6,062 bases of DNA, taken from assembly GCA_017520365.1 (NCBI GenBank), contig JAFXFQ010000223.1, positions 1 through 6,062 of the forward strand, given 5' to 3'. Every line of letters begins with the position of its first letter. Position 1 is the first letter of the stretch. The position numbers were made by a program, and so were the translations under genes. Below the pieces are notes generated by a model. That model had not been told where the DNA came from. It saw only the letters and a program-made list of their open reading frames with translations, and searched no databases. The stretch comes from Clostridia bacterium. GTDB taxonomy: Bacteria > Bacillota > Clostridia > Oscillospirales > CAG-272. This document shows, piece by piece, positions 1 to 4,932 of this stretch.

Positions 1-66
1 GATACGGTCGCTTTTTAGTGCGAAAATACAGTTTGCAGTAATCTAACTTGATCCTTTTCGCACCAC

Positions 67-83
67 GCTTCGCAAAGCGAAGC
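67..83. repeat. Perfect 7-bp inverted repeat, 3-nt loop
   Basis: GCTTCGC and GCGAAGC are separated by AAA. The arms are perfect and GC-rich within AT-rich DNA, so a stable small hairpin is expected from either strand. No T-tract follows directly, so it is not an obvious terminator. It resembles small extragenic palindromes, but family membership is unproven. Confidence 0.6.
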
Positions 84-184
84 CAAAGAAAACGAAAACT
101 TTTTTAAAGCTCCGCAAAAAACTTAAATAAAGGAATATTTTTTGTTTTTTCTTCTTTTTTTAAAGTTTTTTGGAGAGGAGGAAG

Positions 185-209
185 AAAAAACGATTGAGTA
201 TCGTTTTTT
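185..209. terminator. Possible bidirectional intrinsic terminator
   Basis: AAAAAACGAT and ATCGTTTTTT form perfect 10-bp arms around a 5-nt TGAGT loop. The A-run on one side and T-run on the other give a U-tract in both transcription directions, as in bidirectional terminators. The GC part of the stem is very short (CG within the CGAT/ATCG core), so strength is doubtful. No gene is visible close enough on the left to assign it to. Confidence 0.4.
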
Positions 210-262
210 CGACGACGTAACTAAAACAAGGAGAATATCGAGGTGAGTGTATCGAACCGAAG

Positions 263-274
263 ATAGTCGACTAT
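263..274. repeat. Perfect 12-bp palindrome
   Basis: ATAGTCGACTAT is a perfect uninterrupted palindrome in the non-coding left end. An unspaced palindrome of this length suits a dimeric DNA-binding protein better than an RNA hairpin. Its role is unknown and no adjacent promoter is clear. Confidence 0.45.
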
Positions 275-293
275 GTTTTAGGAAGAAGCAGAG

Positions 294-317
294 AGGACTT
301 TTTTACAAAAAAGTCCT
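294..317. repeat. Perfect 11-bp inverted repeat
   Basis: AGGACTTTTTT and AAAAAAGTCCT are perfect 11-bp arms separated by AC. As RNA it would fold with the central A/U pairs partly opened to form a loop. The T-run sits inside the hairpin rather than after it, so this is not a standard terminator. A second small inverted repeat (320-332) follows within 3 nt. Confidence 0.6.
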
Positions 318-319
318 TT

Positions 320-332
320 GCTTTAATAAAGC
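320..332. repeat. Short 5-bp inverted repeat
   Basis: GCTTT and AAAGC flank AAT, directly after the larger inverted repeat at 294-317. It is weak alone and is listed because it adds to the cluster of dyad symmetries in this gene-free stretch. Confidence 0.35.
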
Positions 333-364
333 TTCAAACTACGATTTATCCCACGCTTTACAAT

Positions 365-396
365 AAAAAAAACGATTCCGCCGTGGCAGAATCGTT
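365..396 (-). terminator. Intrinsic terminator of the citrate synthase/zinc-ribbon unit
   Basis: Read on the minus strand, the arms AACGATTC and GAATCGTT (371-378 and 389-396) form an 8-bp stem. After one mismatch, two further pairs (380/387, 381/386) extend it, closing a 4-nt loop. Eight T residues follow (complement of 365-372, overlapping the stem base). It begins 21 nt beyond the stop codon of the leftward zinc-ribbon gene, exactly where the end of that transcript is expected. Confidence 0.85.
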
Positions 397-417
397 CATC
401 GCTTTTATTTCAATTTT

Positions 418-1062
418 TTATTCAAGATCCAGATGCTCGCAGGAAAGAAATGCTTGTGCGGATATGGTGCTTGTGACTGGGATAAGCTTTTTTGCGTTAC
501 AGCTTTCGCATTTTATGAGGACACCTTCATCGGTGACCTCTACTGTATAGCACCCCTCATACTCCGGGCAGCGACAGGTTATTTCCCCGGCCTCATCAAG
601 ATCGCGGATAACAAAATTGACGATCTCAAGTATTTGAGGGTCTGTGAAAACGGGGTCTGTTTCTTCCCTTCTTCTGCCGAAGGGGTTTGTTCCGCCTGCC
701 TCTTCTATGAGGCGGCCCAGCTCCTCGTCAGCCTCCTTTTGCGCCGCTTCAATAGCCTCGCTCTTACCGAAAAACGCTACGTCAAGTCCGGAATACGCAC
801 AAGGCAGGGCAAGCAGGCCCTTATCGAAAAACGCATTGGTGGAAACGGTAAAGCTATGGGGATTTGGGCAAAGGAAGCAGGGCACCGTAAGGCGCACCTT
901 TTTATCCTTGGAGTAGACTACAGTCATCTCGCTTTCTCCGCAGGGGCATTTCAGGCGGAGCATATCCGCAGAAAGGGAAAATATTCCCACAACGCTTCCG
1001 ACCCAACATCCGCAATGGGGACAGCGGTAGGAAACGCAGGTCTCTTTCTTTTCAAGTACCAT
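418..1062 (-). CDS. Multi-zinc-ribbon protein of unknown function
   Basis: I do not recognise a named family. The 214-residue product has cysteine pairs typical of structural zinc sites: CxxC at 14/17 with CxC at 39/41, CxxC at 62/65 with a lone Cys at 88, and CxC at 163/165 plus Cys171 with CxxC at 185/188. Residues about 100-123 are a charged, probably helical linker between the N-terminal pair of ribbons and the C-terminal one. No signal peptide or membrane segment is visible, so it is probably cytoplasmic and acidic. The ATG at 1062 is preceded by AAAGG with good spacing. It lies 62 nt after the citrate synthase stop with no terminator between, and its own terminator follows, so it is the last gene of that operon. 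Zinc ribbons of this kind often bind nucleic acid or protein; either role here is inference. A long opposite-strand frame covers it but lacks motifs. Confidence 0.8.
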   Translation of the reverse strand: MVLEKKETCVSYRCPHCGCWVGSVVGIFSLSADMLRLKCPCGESEMTVVYSKDKKVRLTVPCFLCPNPHSFTVSTNAFFDKGLLALPCAYSGLDVAFFGKSEAIEAAQKEADEELGRLIEEAGGTNPFGRRREETDPVFTDPQILEIVNFVIRDLDEAGEITCRCPEYEGCYTVEVTDEGVLIKCESCNAKKLIPVTSTISAQAFLSCEHLDLE

Positions 1063-1068
1063 AAACGG

Positions 1069-1088
1069 TCATCCTTTCACAAAGGTGA
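1069..1088 (-). promoter_or_regulatory. Hairpin covering the zinc-ribbon gene's ribosome binding site
   Basis: On the minus strand CCTTT and AAAGG form a 5-bp stem around GTG, and TCA/TGA extends it by three pairs across one bulged base. The AAAGG arm is the putative Shine-Dalgarno sequence of the zinc-ribbon gene starting at 1062. Folding would hide that site, which suits translational coupling to ribosomes finishing citrate synthase 37 nt upstream, or another RNA-level control. The structure is seen; the regulation is inferred. Confidence 0.35.
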
Positions 1089-1124
1089 TTCTGTAAGTAT
1101 GTCCCGAAGGCGCTTTTCTATTCT

Positions 1125-2486
1125 TCAGCGCTCGTTAATGGGCGTATAGGGCACACGCTCCTTAACGCACATATATGCGGGACGGATGATCTTGCCTGCG
1201 TTCTGAAGCTCCTCGATACGGTGAGCGCTCCAGCCTGCGATACGGGCAACAGCGAAAATGGGAGTATAAAGCTCCTCGGGGAGGTTGAGCATACGGTAGA
1301 TCATGCCGCTGTAGAAGTCTACGTTGGGGCTTACTCCCTTGTATATCTTTCTGCGGCTTGCGATAAGATCGCTTGCGATGCGTGCTGTTCTTTTATAGAG
1401 ATCGTATTCAGCCTCCATACCCTTTTCAAGAGAAAGCTTTTTTGCATAGCTTTTAAGCACCTCTGCTCTGGGGTCGGAAACAGAGTAGATAGCGTGCCCC
1501 ATACCGTAAACAAGGCCTGACCGGTCAAAGGCCTCCTTTCTCAGCACCTTCTGTATGTAGCTGCTGATGGATTCATCGGACCAGTCCGGGATATTAGCCT
1601 TCATATCGTCAAACATCTGAACCACCTTGATGTTTGCACCGCCGTGGCGGGGTCCCTTGAGAGAGCCGAGAGATGCGGCAACGCTGGAGTATGTATCCGT
1701 TCCTGAGGATGATACGACGTGAGTGGTAAAGGTGGAGTTATTACCGCCGCCGTGCTCTGCGTGAAGAACGAGGGCAAGGTCAAGAGTTCTTGCCTCGGTC
1801 TCCGTAAATGAGCCGTCGGGGCGGAGCATATGGAGGAGGTTCTGGGCTGTGGAAAGTTCGGCCTTGGGGGGATGGATATAGAGACTCTGTCCCTCGTGAT
1901 AGTATTTATAGGAGTGATATCCGTATACCGCCAGCATGGGGAATATAGCTATAAGCTGGAGGCACTGGCGGAGCACGTTAGGGATAGAAATATCATCGGG
2001 GTTATCGTCATATGAATAGAGAGTGAGAACGCTTCGTGCAAGAGTGTTCATCATATCCTTGGAGGGGGCCTTCATAATAACGTCACGGGGGAAGCTGGTG
2101 GGGAGAGAGCGGTATCTTGAGAGCAGCTCGCAGAATTCGGAAAGTTCATCCGCTGTGGGTAGAGATCCGAACAGGAGCAGATAAACGCATTCCTCAAAGC
2201 CGTAGCGATCCTCGCTGCTAAGACCTGAGGTAAGGTCCTTTACATTGATTCCGCGGTAGCAAAGCTCACCGGGGATATTTGTGTCAACGCCGTCGATGAT
2301 CTTGTGGGAAATTACCTCGGATATCTCGGTAAGGCCTGTAAGAACACCGCGGCCCTGAAGGTCACGAAGGCCTCTCTTAACATTATGTGCTGCATACATC
2401 TCGGGCATGATACCGTTTGCACAGCAGCTCTTTGCCGCAAGATCCTCTATATAGGGAGTGATTACAGAATAGGGATTATTTGCCAT
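1125..2486 (-). CDS. gltA: Citrate synthase
   Basis: This enzyme condenses acetyl-CoA with oxaloacetate to citrate, the entry step of the TCA cycle; in fermentative Clostridia it commonly feeds glutamate synthesis. The 453-residue product keeps the family's catalytic residues: HAEH at 242-245 (oxaloacetate-binding His), GPRHGGAN with catalytic His281, the signature GMGHAIY...DPR with His331 and Arg340, and VDFYSG with Asp390. ARIAGWSAH near 414-422 carries another substrate-binding Arg. It is slightly longer than the usual 370-430 residues, from extra N-terminal sequence and a long insert around 160-230. The start is set by AAGGAG 8 nt upstream of the ATG; an ATG 5 nt earlier is out of frame. 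A candidate promoter lies just upstream, and the zinc-ribbon gene follows in the same direction. 2-Methylcitrate synthase is an alternative, but no prp genes are present to support it. Confidence 0.96.
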   Translation of the reverse strand: MANNPYSVITPYIEDLAAKSCCANGIMPEMYAAHNVKRGLRDLQGRGVLTGLTEISEVISHKIIDGVDTNIPGELCYRGINVKDLTSGLSSEDRYGFEECVYLLLFGSLPTADELSEFCELLSRYRSLPTSFPRDVIMKAPSKDMMNTLARSVLTLYSYDDNPDDISIPNVLRQCLQLIAIFPMLAVYGYHSYKYYHEGQSLYIHPPKAELSTAQNLLHMLRPDGSFTETEARTLDLALVLHAEHGGGNNSTFTTHVVSSSGTDTYSSVAASLGSLKGPRHGGANIKVVQMFDDMKANIPDWSDESISSYIQKVLRKEAFDRSGLVYGMGHAIYSVSDPRAEVLKSYAKKLSLEKGMEAEYDLYKRTARIASDLIASRRKIYKGVSPNVDFYSGMIYRMLNLPEELYTPIFAVARIAGWSAHRIEELQNAGKIIRPAYMCVKERVPYTPINER

Positions 2487-2494
2487 TCCATAGT

Positions 2495-2500
2495 CTCCTT
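2495..2500 (-). promoter_or_regulatory. Ribosome binding site of citrate synthase
   Basis: AAGGAG on the minus strand, 8 nt before the ATG at 2484-2486, gives ideal Firmicutes spacing. It rules out the out-of-frame ATG at 2489-2491, which would sit only 3 nt away. Confidence 0.85.
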
Positions 2501-2526
2501 TCGTAATTGGATTTGAAATAAATAAT

Positions 2527-2555
2527 ATAATATTTTACATTACAAAAATGAACAA
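2527..2555 (-). promoter_or_regulatory. Candidate sigma-A promoter of citrate synthase
   Basis: On the minus strand, TTGTTC (complement of 2550-2555) and TATTAT (complement of 2527-2532) are separated by exactly 17 nt. Transcription would start near 2520, giving a leader of about 33 nt. The element lies between the upstream gene's terminator and the citrate synthase start. The DNA is so AT-rich that other -10 hexamers are possible. Confidence 0.45.
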
Positions 2556-2574
2556 ATAATGAATAAATGTAAAA
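2533..2574. repeat. Operator-like inverted repeat bracketing the -35 of citrate synthase
   Basis: TTTTACATT (2533-2541) and AATGTAAAA (2566-2574) are perfect 9-bp inverted arms, 24 nt apart. One arm falls in the spacer of the candidate promoter and the other just upstream of its -35, as expected for a repressor or activator site. The right arm shares its A-run with the T-tract of the neighbouring terminator, so part of the symmetry may be chance in AT-rich DNA. Confidence 0.35.
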
Positions 2575-2604
2575 AAATCGGGGCAATCCAGAGGATAGCC
2601 CCGA
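2571..2604 (-). terminator. Intrinsic terminator of the HAD phosphatase gene
   Basis: The arms TCGGGGC (2578-2584) and GCCCCGA (2598-2604) form a 7-bp GC-rich stem. After one A/A mismatch, ATCC and GGAT add four pairs around an AGA loop. On the minus strand seven T residues follow (2571-2577). The hairpin starts 13 nt past the leftward stop at 2618. There is no T-run on the plus strand, so it acts leftward only and separates this gene from citrate synthase. Confidence 0.9.
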
Positions 2605-2617
2605 AAAAAAGCAATTA

Positions 2618-3424
2618 TCAGCCTAAAAATTCCACTTCTTCCTTAGGTATGTCGCCTACGCCCGCAAGTATGTAGGCGGGGCGATAGGGGAACAGCTTCA
2701 TCGTGTTGATATCGGTTACGCCCGAAAGGACAAGGACCGTATCAAGCTCGCTTTCGATACCTGCAACGATATCAGTATCCATTCTGTCGCCCACGATGGC
2801 CGCCTCTGCCCGGTGAACGCCCAGCGTCTTCAGCGCGTGGCGCATAATGAGAGGATTGGGTTTGCCGATATAGTAAGCGTTAACGCCCGTGGTAAGTGTT
2901 ATAGGGGAGATAAGTGCGCGGCAGGCGGGCATTATTCTGCCTGCATCAGTGGGGCCCGTCAGGTCGGAGTTTGTGCCGATAAGCTTCGCGCCGTTCTGCA
3001 CAAGCTTAACAGCCTTCTCTATTTTCTCGTAGCTGATGGAACGGGTCTCGCCGAAAACAACATAGTCGGGGTTATAGTCGTTCATTGTGAGGCCTGCCTC
3101 GTAGATAGCATTCATAAGGCCCGGCTCACCGATAACGTAGGCACTGCCGCCGGGGCACTGGCTCTTGAGAAATGATGCGGTTGCAAGAGCGCTGGTATAG
3201 AAGTGGCTCTCGTCCACCTCAAGACCCATTCTTGCAAGCTTAGTGGAAAGCTCTCTGGGAGCGCGCTCGCTGGAGTTTGTTAAAAAAAGAAAGTTCTTGC
3301 CTGTATTGTGCATCCAGTCTACAAATTGGGGAACACCGGGGAGCAAAGTGTTGCCGTGATAGATAACACCGTCCATATCGATTATAAAAGCTTTTTTCTC
3401 GTGTAAGGGCTTGAGCGATACCAT
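2618..3424 (-). CDS. NagD-like HAD-superfamily (subclass IIA) phosphatase
   Basis: This is a predicted Mg2+-dependent cytoplasmic phosphatase of 268 residues, the normal length for HAD-IIA. All four HAD motifs are present. Motif I is DMDGVIYHG with nucleophile Asp16 and acid/base Asp18; motif II is LTNSS with Thr49/Asn50; motif III is Lys188 in GKPNP; motif IV is GDRMDTD with metal-binding Asp213 and Asp218. Residues between motifs II and III (about 53-187) form the C2 cap that sets substrate choice. Relatives (NagD, AraL, PGP/PNPPase types) hydrolyse nucleotide monophosphates, sugar phosphates or phosphoglycolate, so the substrate cannot be named here. The ATG at 3424 has AAGGAGG 5 nt upstream. 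It has its own terminator and candidate promoter and seems to be monocistronic. Confidence 0.93.
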   Translation of the reverse strand: MVSLKPLHEKKAFIIDMDGVIYHGNTLLPGVPQFVDWMHNTGKNFLFLTNSSERAPRELSTKLARMGLEVDESHFYTSALATASFLKSQCPGGSAYVIGEPGLMNAIYEAGLTMNDYNPDYVVFGETRSISYEKIEKAVKLVQNGAKLIGTNSDLTGPTDAGRIMPACRALISPITLTTGVNAYYIGKPNPLIMRHALKTLGVHRAEAAIVGDRMDTDIVAGIESELDTVLVLSGVTDINTMKLFPYRPAYILAGVGDIPKEEVEFLG

Positions 3425-3429
3425 AGTTG

Positions 3430-3436
3430 CCTCCTT
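3430..3436 (-). promoter_or_regulatory. Strong ribosome binding site of the HAD phosphatase
   Basis: AAGGAGG on the minus strand lies 5 nt before the ATG at 3422-3424. This is a near-perfect match to the anti-Shine-Dalgarno sequence and fixes the start codon. Confidence 0.85.
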
Positions 3437-3472
3437 GATTGGTGTGTTAATGGGACATTAAAGGGGGTGGGG

Positions 3473-3501
3473 TTGATTTTTATGAAAAAGTGTGTTATCA
3501 T
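3473..3501 (+). promoter_or_regulatory. Candidate promoter of the G5/3D wall gene
   Basis: TTGATT (3473-3478) and TATCAT (3496-3501) are spaced 17 nt apart; they match 4/6 and 5/6 of the sigma-A consensus. Transcription would begin near 3508 and leave a leader of about 160 nt. That leader would contain the inverted repeat at 3547-3566. A weaker alternative on the same strand is TTTCTA (3528-3533) with TATTAT (3551-3556), also 17 nt apart. Confidence 0.35.
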
Positions 3502-3546
3502 ATATTGGATTTGGCAATTTAAAGCCGTTTCTAAATTCCCCTTATA

Positions 3547-3566
3547 AAAGTATTATACAATACTTT
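3547..3566. repeat. Inverted repeat over the divergent promoter region
   Basis: AAAGTATT (3547-3554) and AATACTTT (3559-3566) are perfect 8-bp arms around ATAC. The dyad covers the candidate -10 (TATAAT) of the leftward HAD promoter and a weaker rightward -10. It could be an operator, or a hairpin in the wall gene's leader. Confidence 0.5.
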
Positions 3567-3580
3567 CTTCCTTTTGTACA
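3552..3580 (-). promoter_or_regulatory. Candidate promoter of the HAD phosphatase
   Basis: On the minus strand, TGTACA (3575-3580, 4/6 to the -35 consensus) is followed after 17 nt by a perfect TATAAT (complement of 3552-3557). The start would be near 3545, with a leader of about 120 nt to the ATG at 3424. That leader includes a small TTAATG/CATTAA dyad at 3447-3461. Confidence 0.5.
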
Positions 3581-3651
3581 TAGGAAAAAATGATTTTTTG
3601 CGAAAACAAACAGCGATTCTGCTAAACGACCAAAAGCGAAAGCTAAAGATC

Positions 3652-3657
3652 AGGTGG
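3652..3657 (+). promoter_or_regulatory. AGGTGG ribosome binding site that favours the TTG start
   Basis: AGGTGG is the only Shine-Dalgarno-like sequence here. It overlaps two in-frame GTG codons (3654, 3657), which would otherwise be the longest start, and sits 8 nt before the in-frame TTG at 3666. No SD precedes the GTGs at workable distance. The TTG start is therefore favoured, though a GTG start cannot be excluded. Confidence 0.5.
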
Positions 3658-3665
3658 TGAGCTAT

Positions 3666-4907
3666 TTGAACAACAATACTCAAAACAAAATCGGGGAAAA
3701 GCCCGAAGGGATGACGGCTGTCCCTCAGAAAAAAAAGAAGGGTCAAAATCCGGTCATCCGCATTTTCAAATTCATCGGCGTTGTCTTTCTTTGCGTTATT
3801 GAGGAGATCGCCGTATTCTTCGGAAAGCTTTTCAAAAAGGTAAAAGCCTCATCCCCTTCCCTGAAGGTAGGTGCTGTGGCTGTGGCTCTCACGGCAGTAT
3901 GCCTTGCGCTGCTGATCGCACTTACAATGATGGTAAGCGGCAAGGATGACGACGGAAAGGCAGACTGCACCATCGGTGCCGAAAAGCACGTGATGGCAAA
4001 CTCCGAGCAATCAACGATCCCCGCAGAGCCTGAAACAAAACCTGCTCCGAACACGAATGCTGCTCCCGACACGGAGGCAGCTCCCGACACAGAAGCAGCT
4101 CCCGACTCGGATGCTGCGCCGGACACAGAGGTAGCTCCCGACACAGAGGCTGATCCCGGCTCTGACGAAGCTCCAGAGGAGGAGTCTGACATCAGAGGCC
4201 TTCCGACAGGAAGATATGCGGTGACTCTCGACTTTTACTCAAAGGATGATATCCGCTGCGTTACCGTTGAGAGAACGGTGGGCGAGCTTTTATCTATCCT
4301 TGAGATATATCTTTCCGACACGGATATTCTCAGATGCGAGGCCGATACCGTTATCAATGCGGATACTGTCATCTACGTTGACGAAATAAGCTACGGCACA
4401 GACTCCGTTGCTACGGAGATAGCCTACGAAACGGAATATTACGACGTTCAGACCGTTCCGCGCGGCTCTGAGGTCACAGGCCGAAGAGGCACTCTGGGCT
4501 CAAGTGTTGTTGAGTACAGCGTGACCTATGTGAACGGCGTTGAGACTGAAAGAGTACAGACAGCAGAGTACATCAGCACTTATCCTGTTTCCGCCGTAGT
4601 TTACAGAGGTGTGGGCGGATACGTTGACTCTCACAGCTTCTCATACTACATTGACTGCAACTCCACTATGTATTACAGCGGCGGCATCACGGCCTCGGGC
4701 CTCCCCGCTGATGAAAACGTTGTTGCAGTGGACCCAAACGTTATCCCTCTCGGAACAAGACTTTATATCCCCGGAATCGGTGTCCGTATCGCGGCAGACA
4801 CGGGCGGTGCCATCAAGGGAAACATCATCGACATCTGCTTTGACCGGGACAATCCTATGGCGGCAGGCTACGGCAGAAGAGATATACGAGTATACATACT
4901 TGACTAA
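3666..4907 (+). CDS. Membrane-anchored G5/3D-domain cell-wall protein (YabE-like)
   Basis: This is a predicted wall-active protein, probably a peptidoglycan lytic enzyme anchored outside the membrane. Numbering is from the TTG start (413 residues; 417 from GTG 3654). A lysine-rich cytoplasmic tail comes first. A hydrophobic stretch at about 36-52 is interrupted by two Glu, and a clear membrane segment follows at about 68-90. An acidic Ala-Pro-Asp-Thr-Glu repeat linker runs from 120-173. Next come a DUF348-like region (184-240), a G5 domain (248-317) and a C-terminal 3D domain (339-413). The 3D domain's three conserved Asp are visible: VAVDP Asp356, ADTGG Asp378 and IDICFD Asp389. YabE/RpfB-type proteins share this domain order, and the 3D fold resembles the MltA lytic transglycosylase core. 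No lysozyme-like Rpf domain is present. The serine hydrolase gene follows after 25 nt. Confidence 0.9.
   Translation: MNNNTQNKIGEKPEGMTAVPQKKKKGQNPVIRIFKFIGVVFLCVIEEIAVFFGKLFKKVKASSPSLKVGAVAVALTAVCLALLIALTMMVSGKDDDGKADCTIGAEKHVMANSEQSTIPAEPETKPAPNTNAAPDTEAAPDTEAAPDSDAAPDTEVAPDTEADPGSDEAPEEESDIRGLPTGRYAVTLDFYSKDDIRCVTVERTVGELLSILEIYLSDTDILRCEADTVINADTVIYVDEISYGTDSVATEIAYETEYYDVQTVPRGSEVTGRRGTLGSSVVEYSVTYVNGVETERVQTAEYISTYPVSAVVYRGVGGYVDSHSFSYYIDCNSTMYYSGGITASGLPADENVVAVDPNVIPLGTRLYIPGIGVRIAADTGGAIKGNIIDICFDRDNPMAAGYGRRDIRVYILD
4023..4184 (+). repeat. Degenerate 18-bp tandem repeat coding APDTE linker
   Basis: About nine in-frame 18-bp units encode hexapeptides such as AAPDTE. Units from 4059 to 4148 are most alike (AAPDTE, AAPDTE, AAPDSD, AAPDTE, VAPDTE); the flanking ones are worn. 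Unit length is a multiple of three, so slippage would change linker length without breaking the frame. The peptide is acidic and Pro-rich, typical of an extended spacer that carries a domain through the cell wall. Confidence 0.8.
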
Positions 4908-4932
4908 GTTCAGCGAAAGGTTCTTATCGGAA

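Larger units (their letters stand above)
1..364. other. Non-coding left end rich in inverted repeats
   Basis: I see no credible protein gene here on either strand: all frames are broken by stops and base composition is much more AT-rich than in the genes. Long A and T runs dominate about 85-210. At least five short inverted repeats lie in it (67-83, 185-209, 263-274, 294-317, 320-332), listed separately. It lies downstream of the leftward zinc-ribbon unit, beyond that unit's terminator. It could be an intergenic spacer with a bidirectional terminator, a structured non-coding RNA, or a copy of an extragenic repeat family; sequence alone does not decide. Confidence 0.6.

Noticed and set aside
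1..18. Possible last codons of a rightward gene ending at TAG 16-18
   Set aside because: Five codons cannot be tested for coding content; any frame shows a stop this soon fairly often.
243..266. A seven-codon GTG-started frame 9 nt after AAGGAG, a possible leader peptide
   Set aside because: Too short to distinguish from chance, with no attenuator-like codon run and no downstream gene in that direction before 3666.
250..290. A GGTTCGAT-like string on the minus strand, suggestive of a tRNA T-loop
   Set aside because: The flanking bases do not form the five-pair T stem, and no acceptor or anticodon stem can be built around it.
433..1149. A 238-codon plus-strand frame opposite the zinc-ribbon gene
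   Set aside because: It lacks recognisable motifs and runs into the 3' end of citrate synthase. The minus-strand frame has paired cysteines, a ribosome binding site and a matching terminator, so this is an antisense shadow.
2813..3175. A 120-codon plus-strand frame inside the HAD phosphatase gene
   Set aside because: It lies wholly opposite a gene with all four HAD motifs, and has no motif of its own.
4023..4184. The tandem repeats considered as a CRISPR array
   Set aside because: Units are 18 bp with no spacers, stay in frame and encode a coherent peptide inside a gene.
3743..4192. A 149-codon minus-strand frame rich in Ser-Gly-Ala repeats
   Set aside because: It is the complement of the APDTE-coding repeat in the wall gene; the apparent low-complexity protein is a by-product of the 18-bp repeat.
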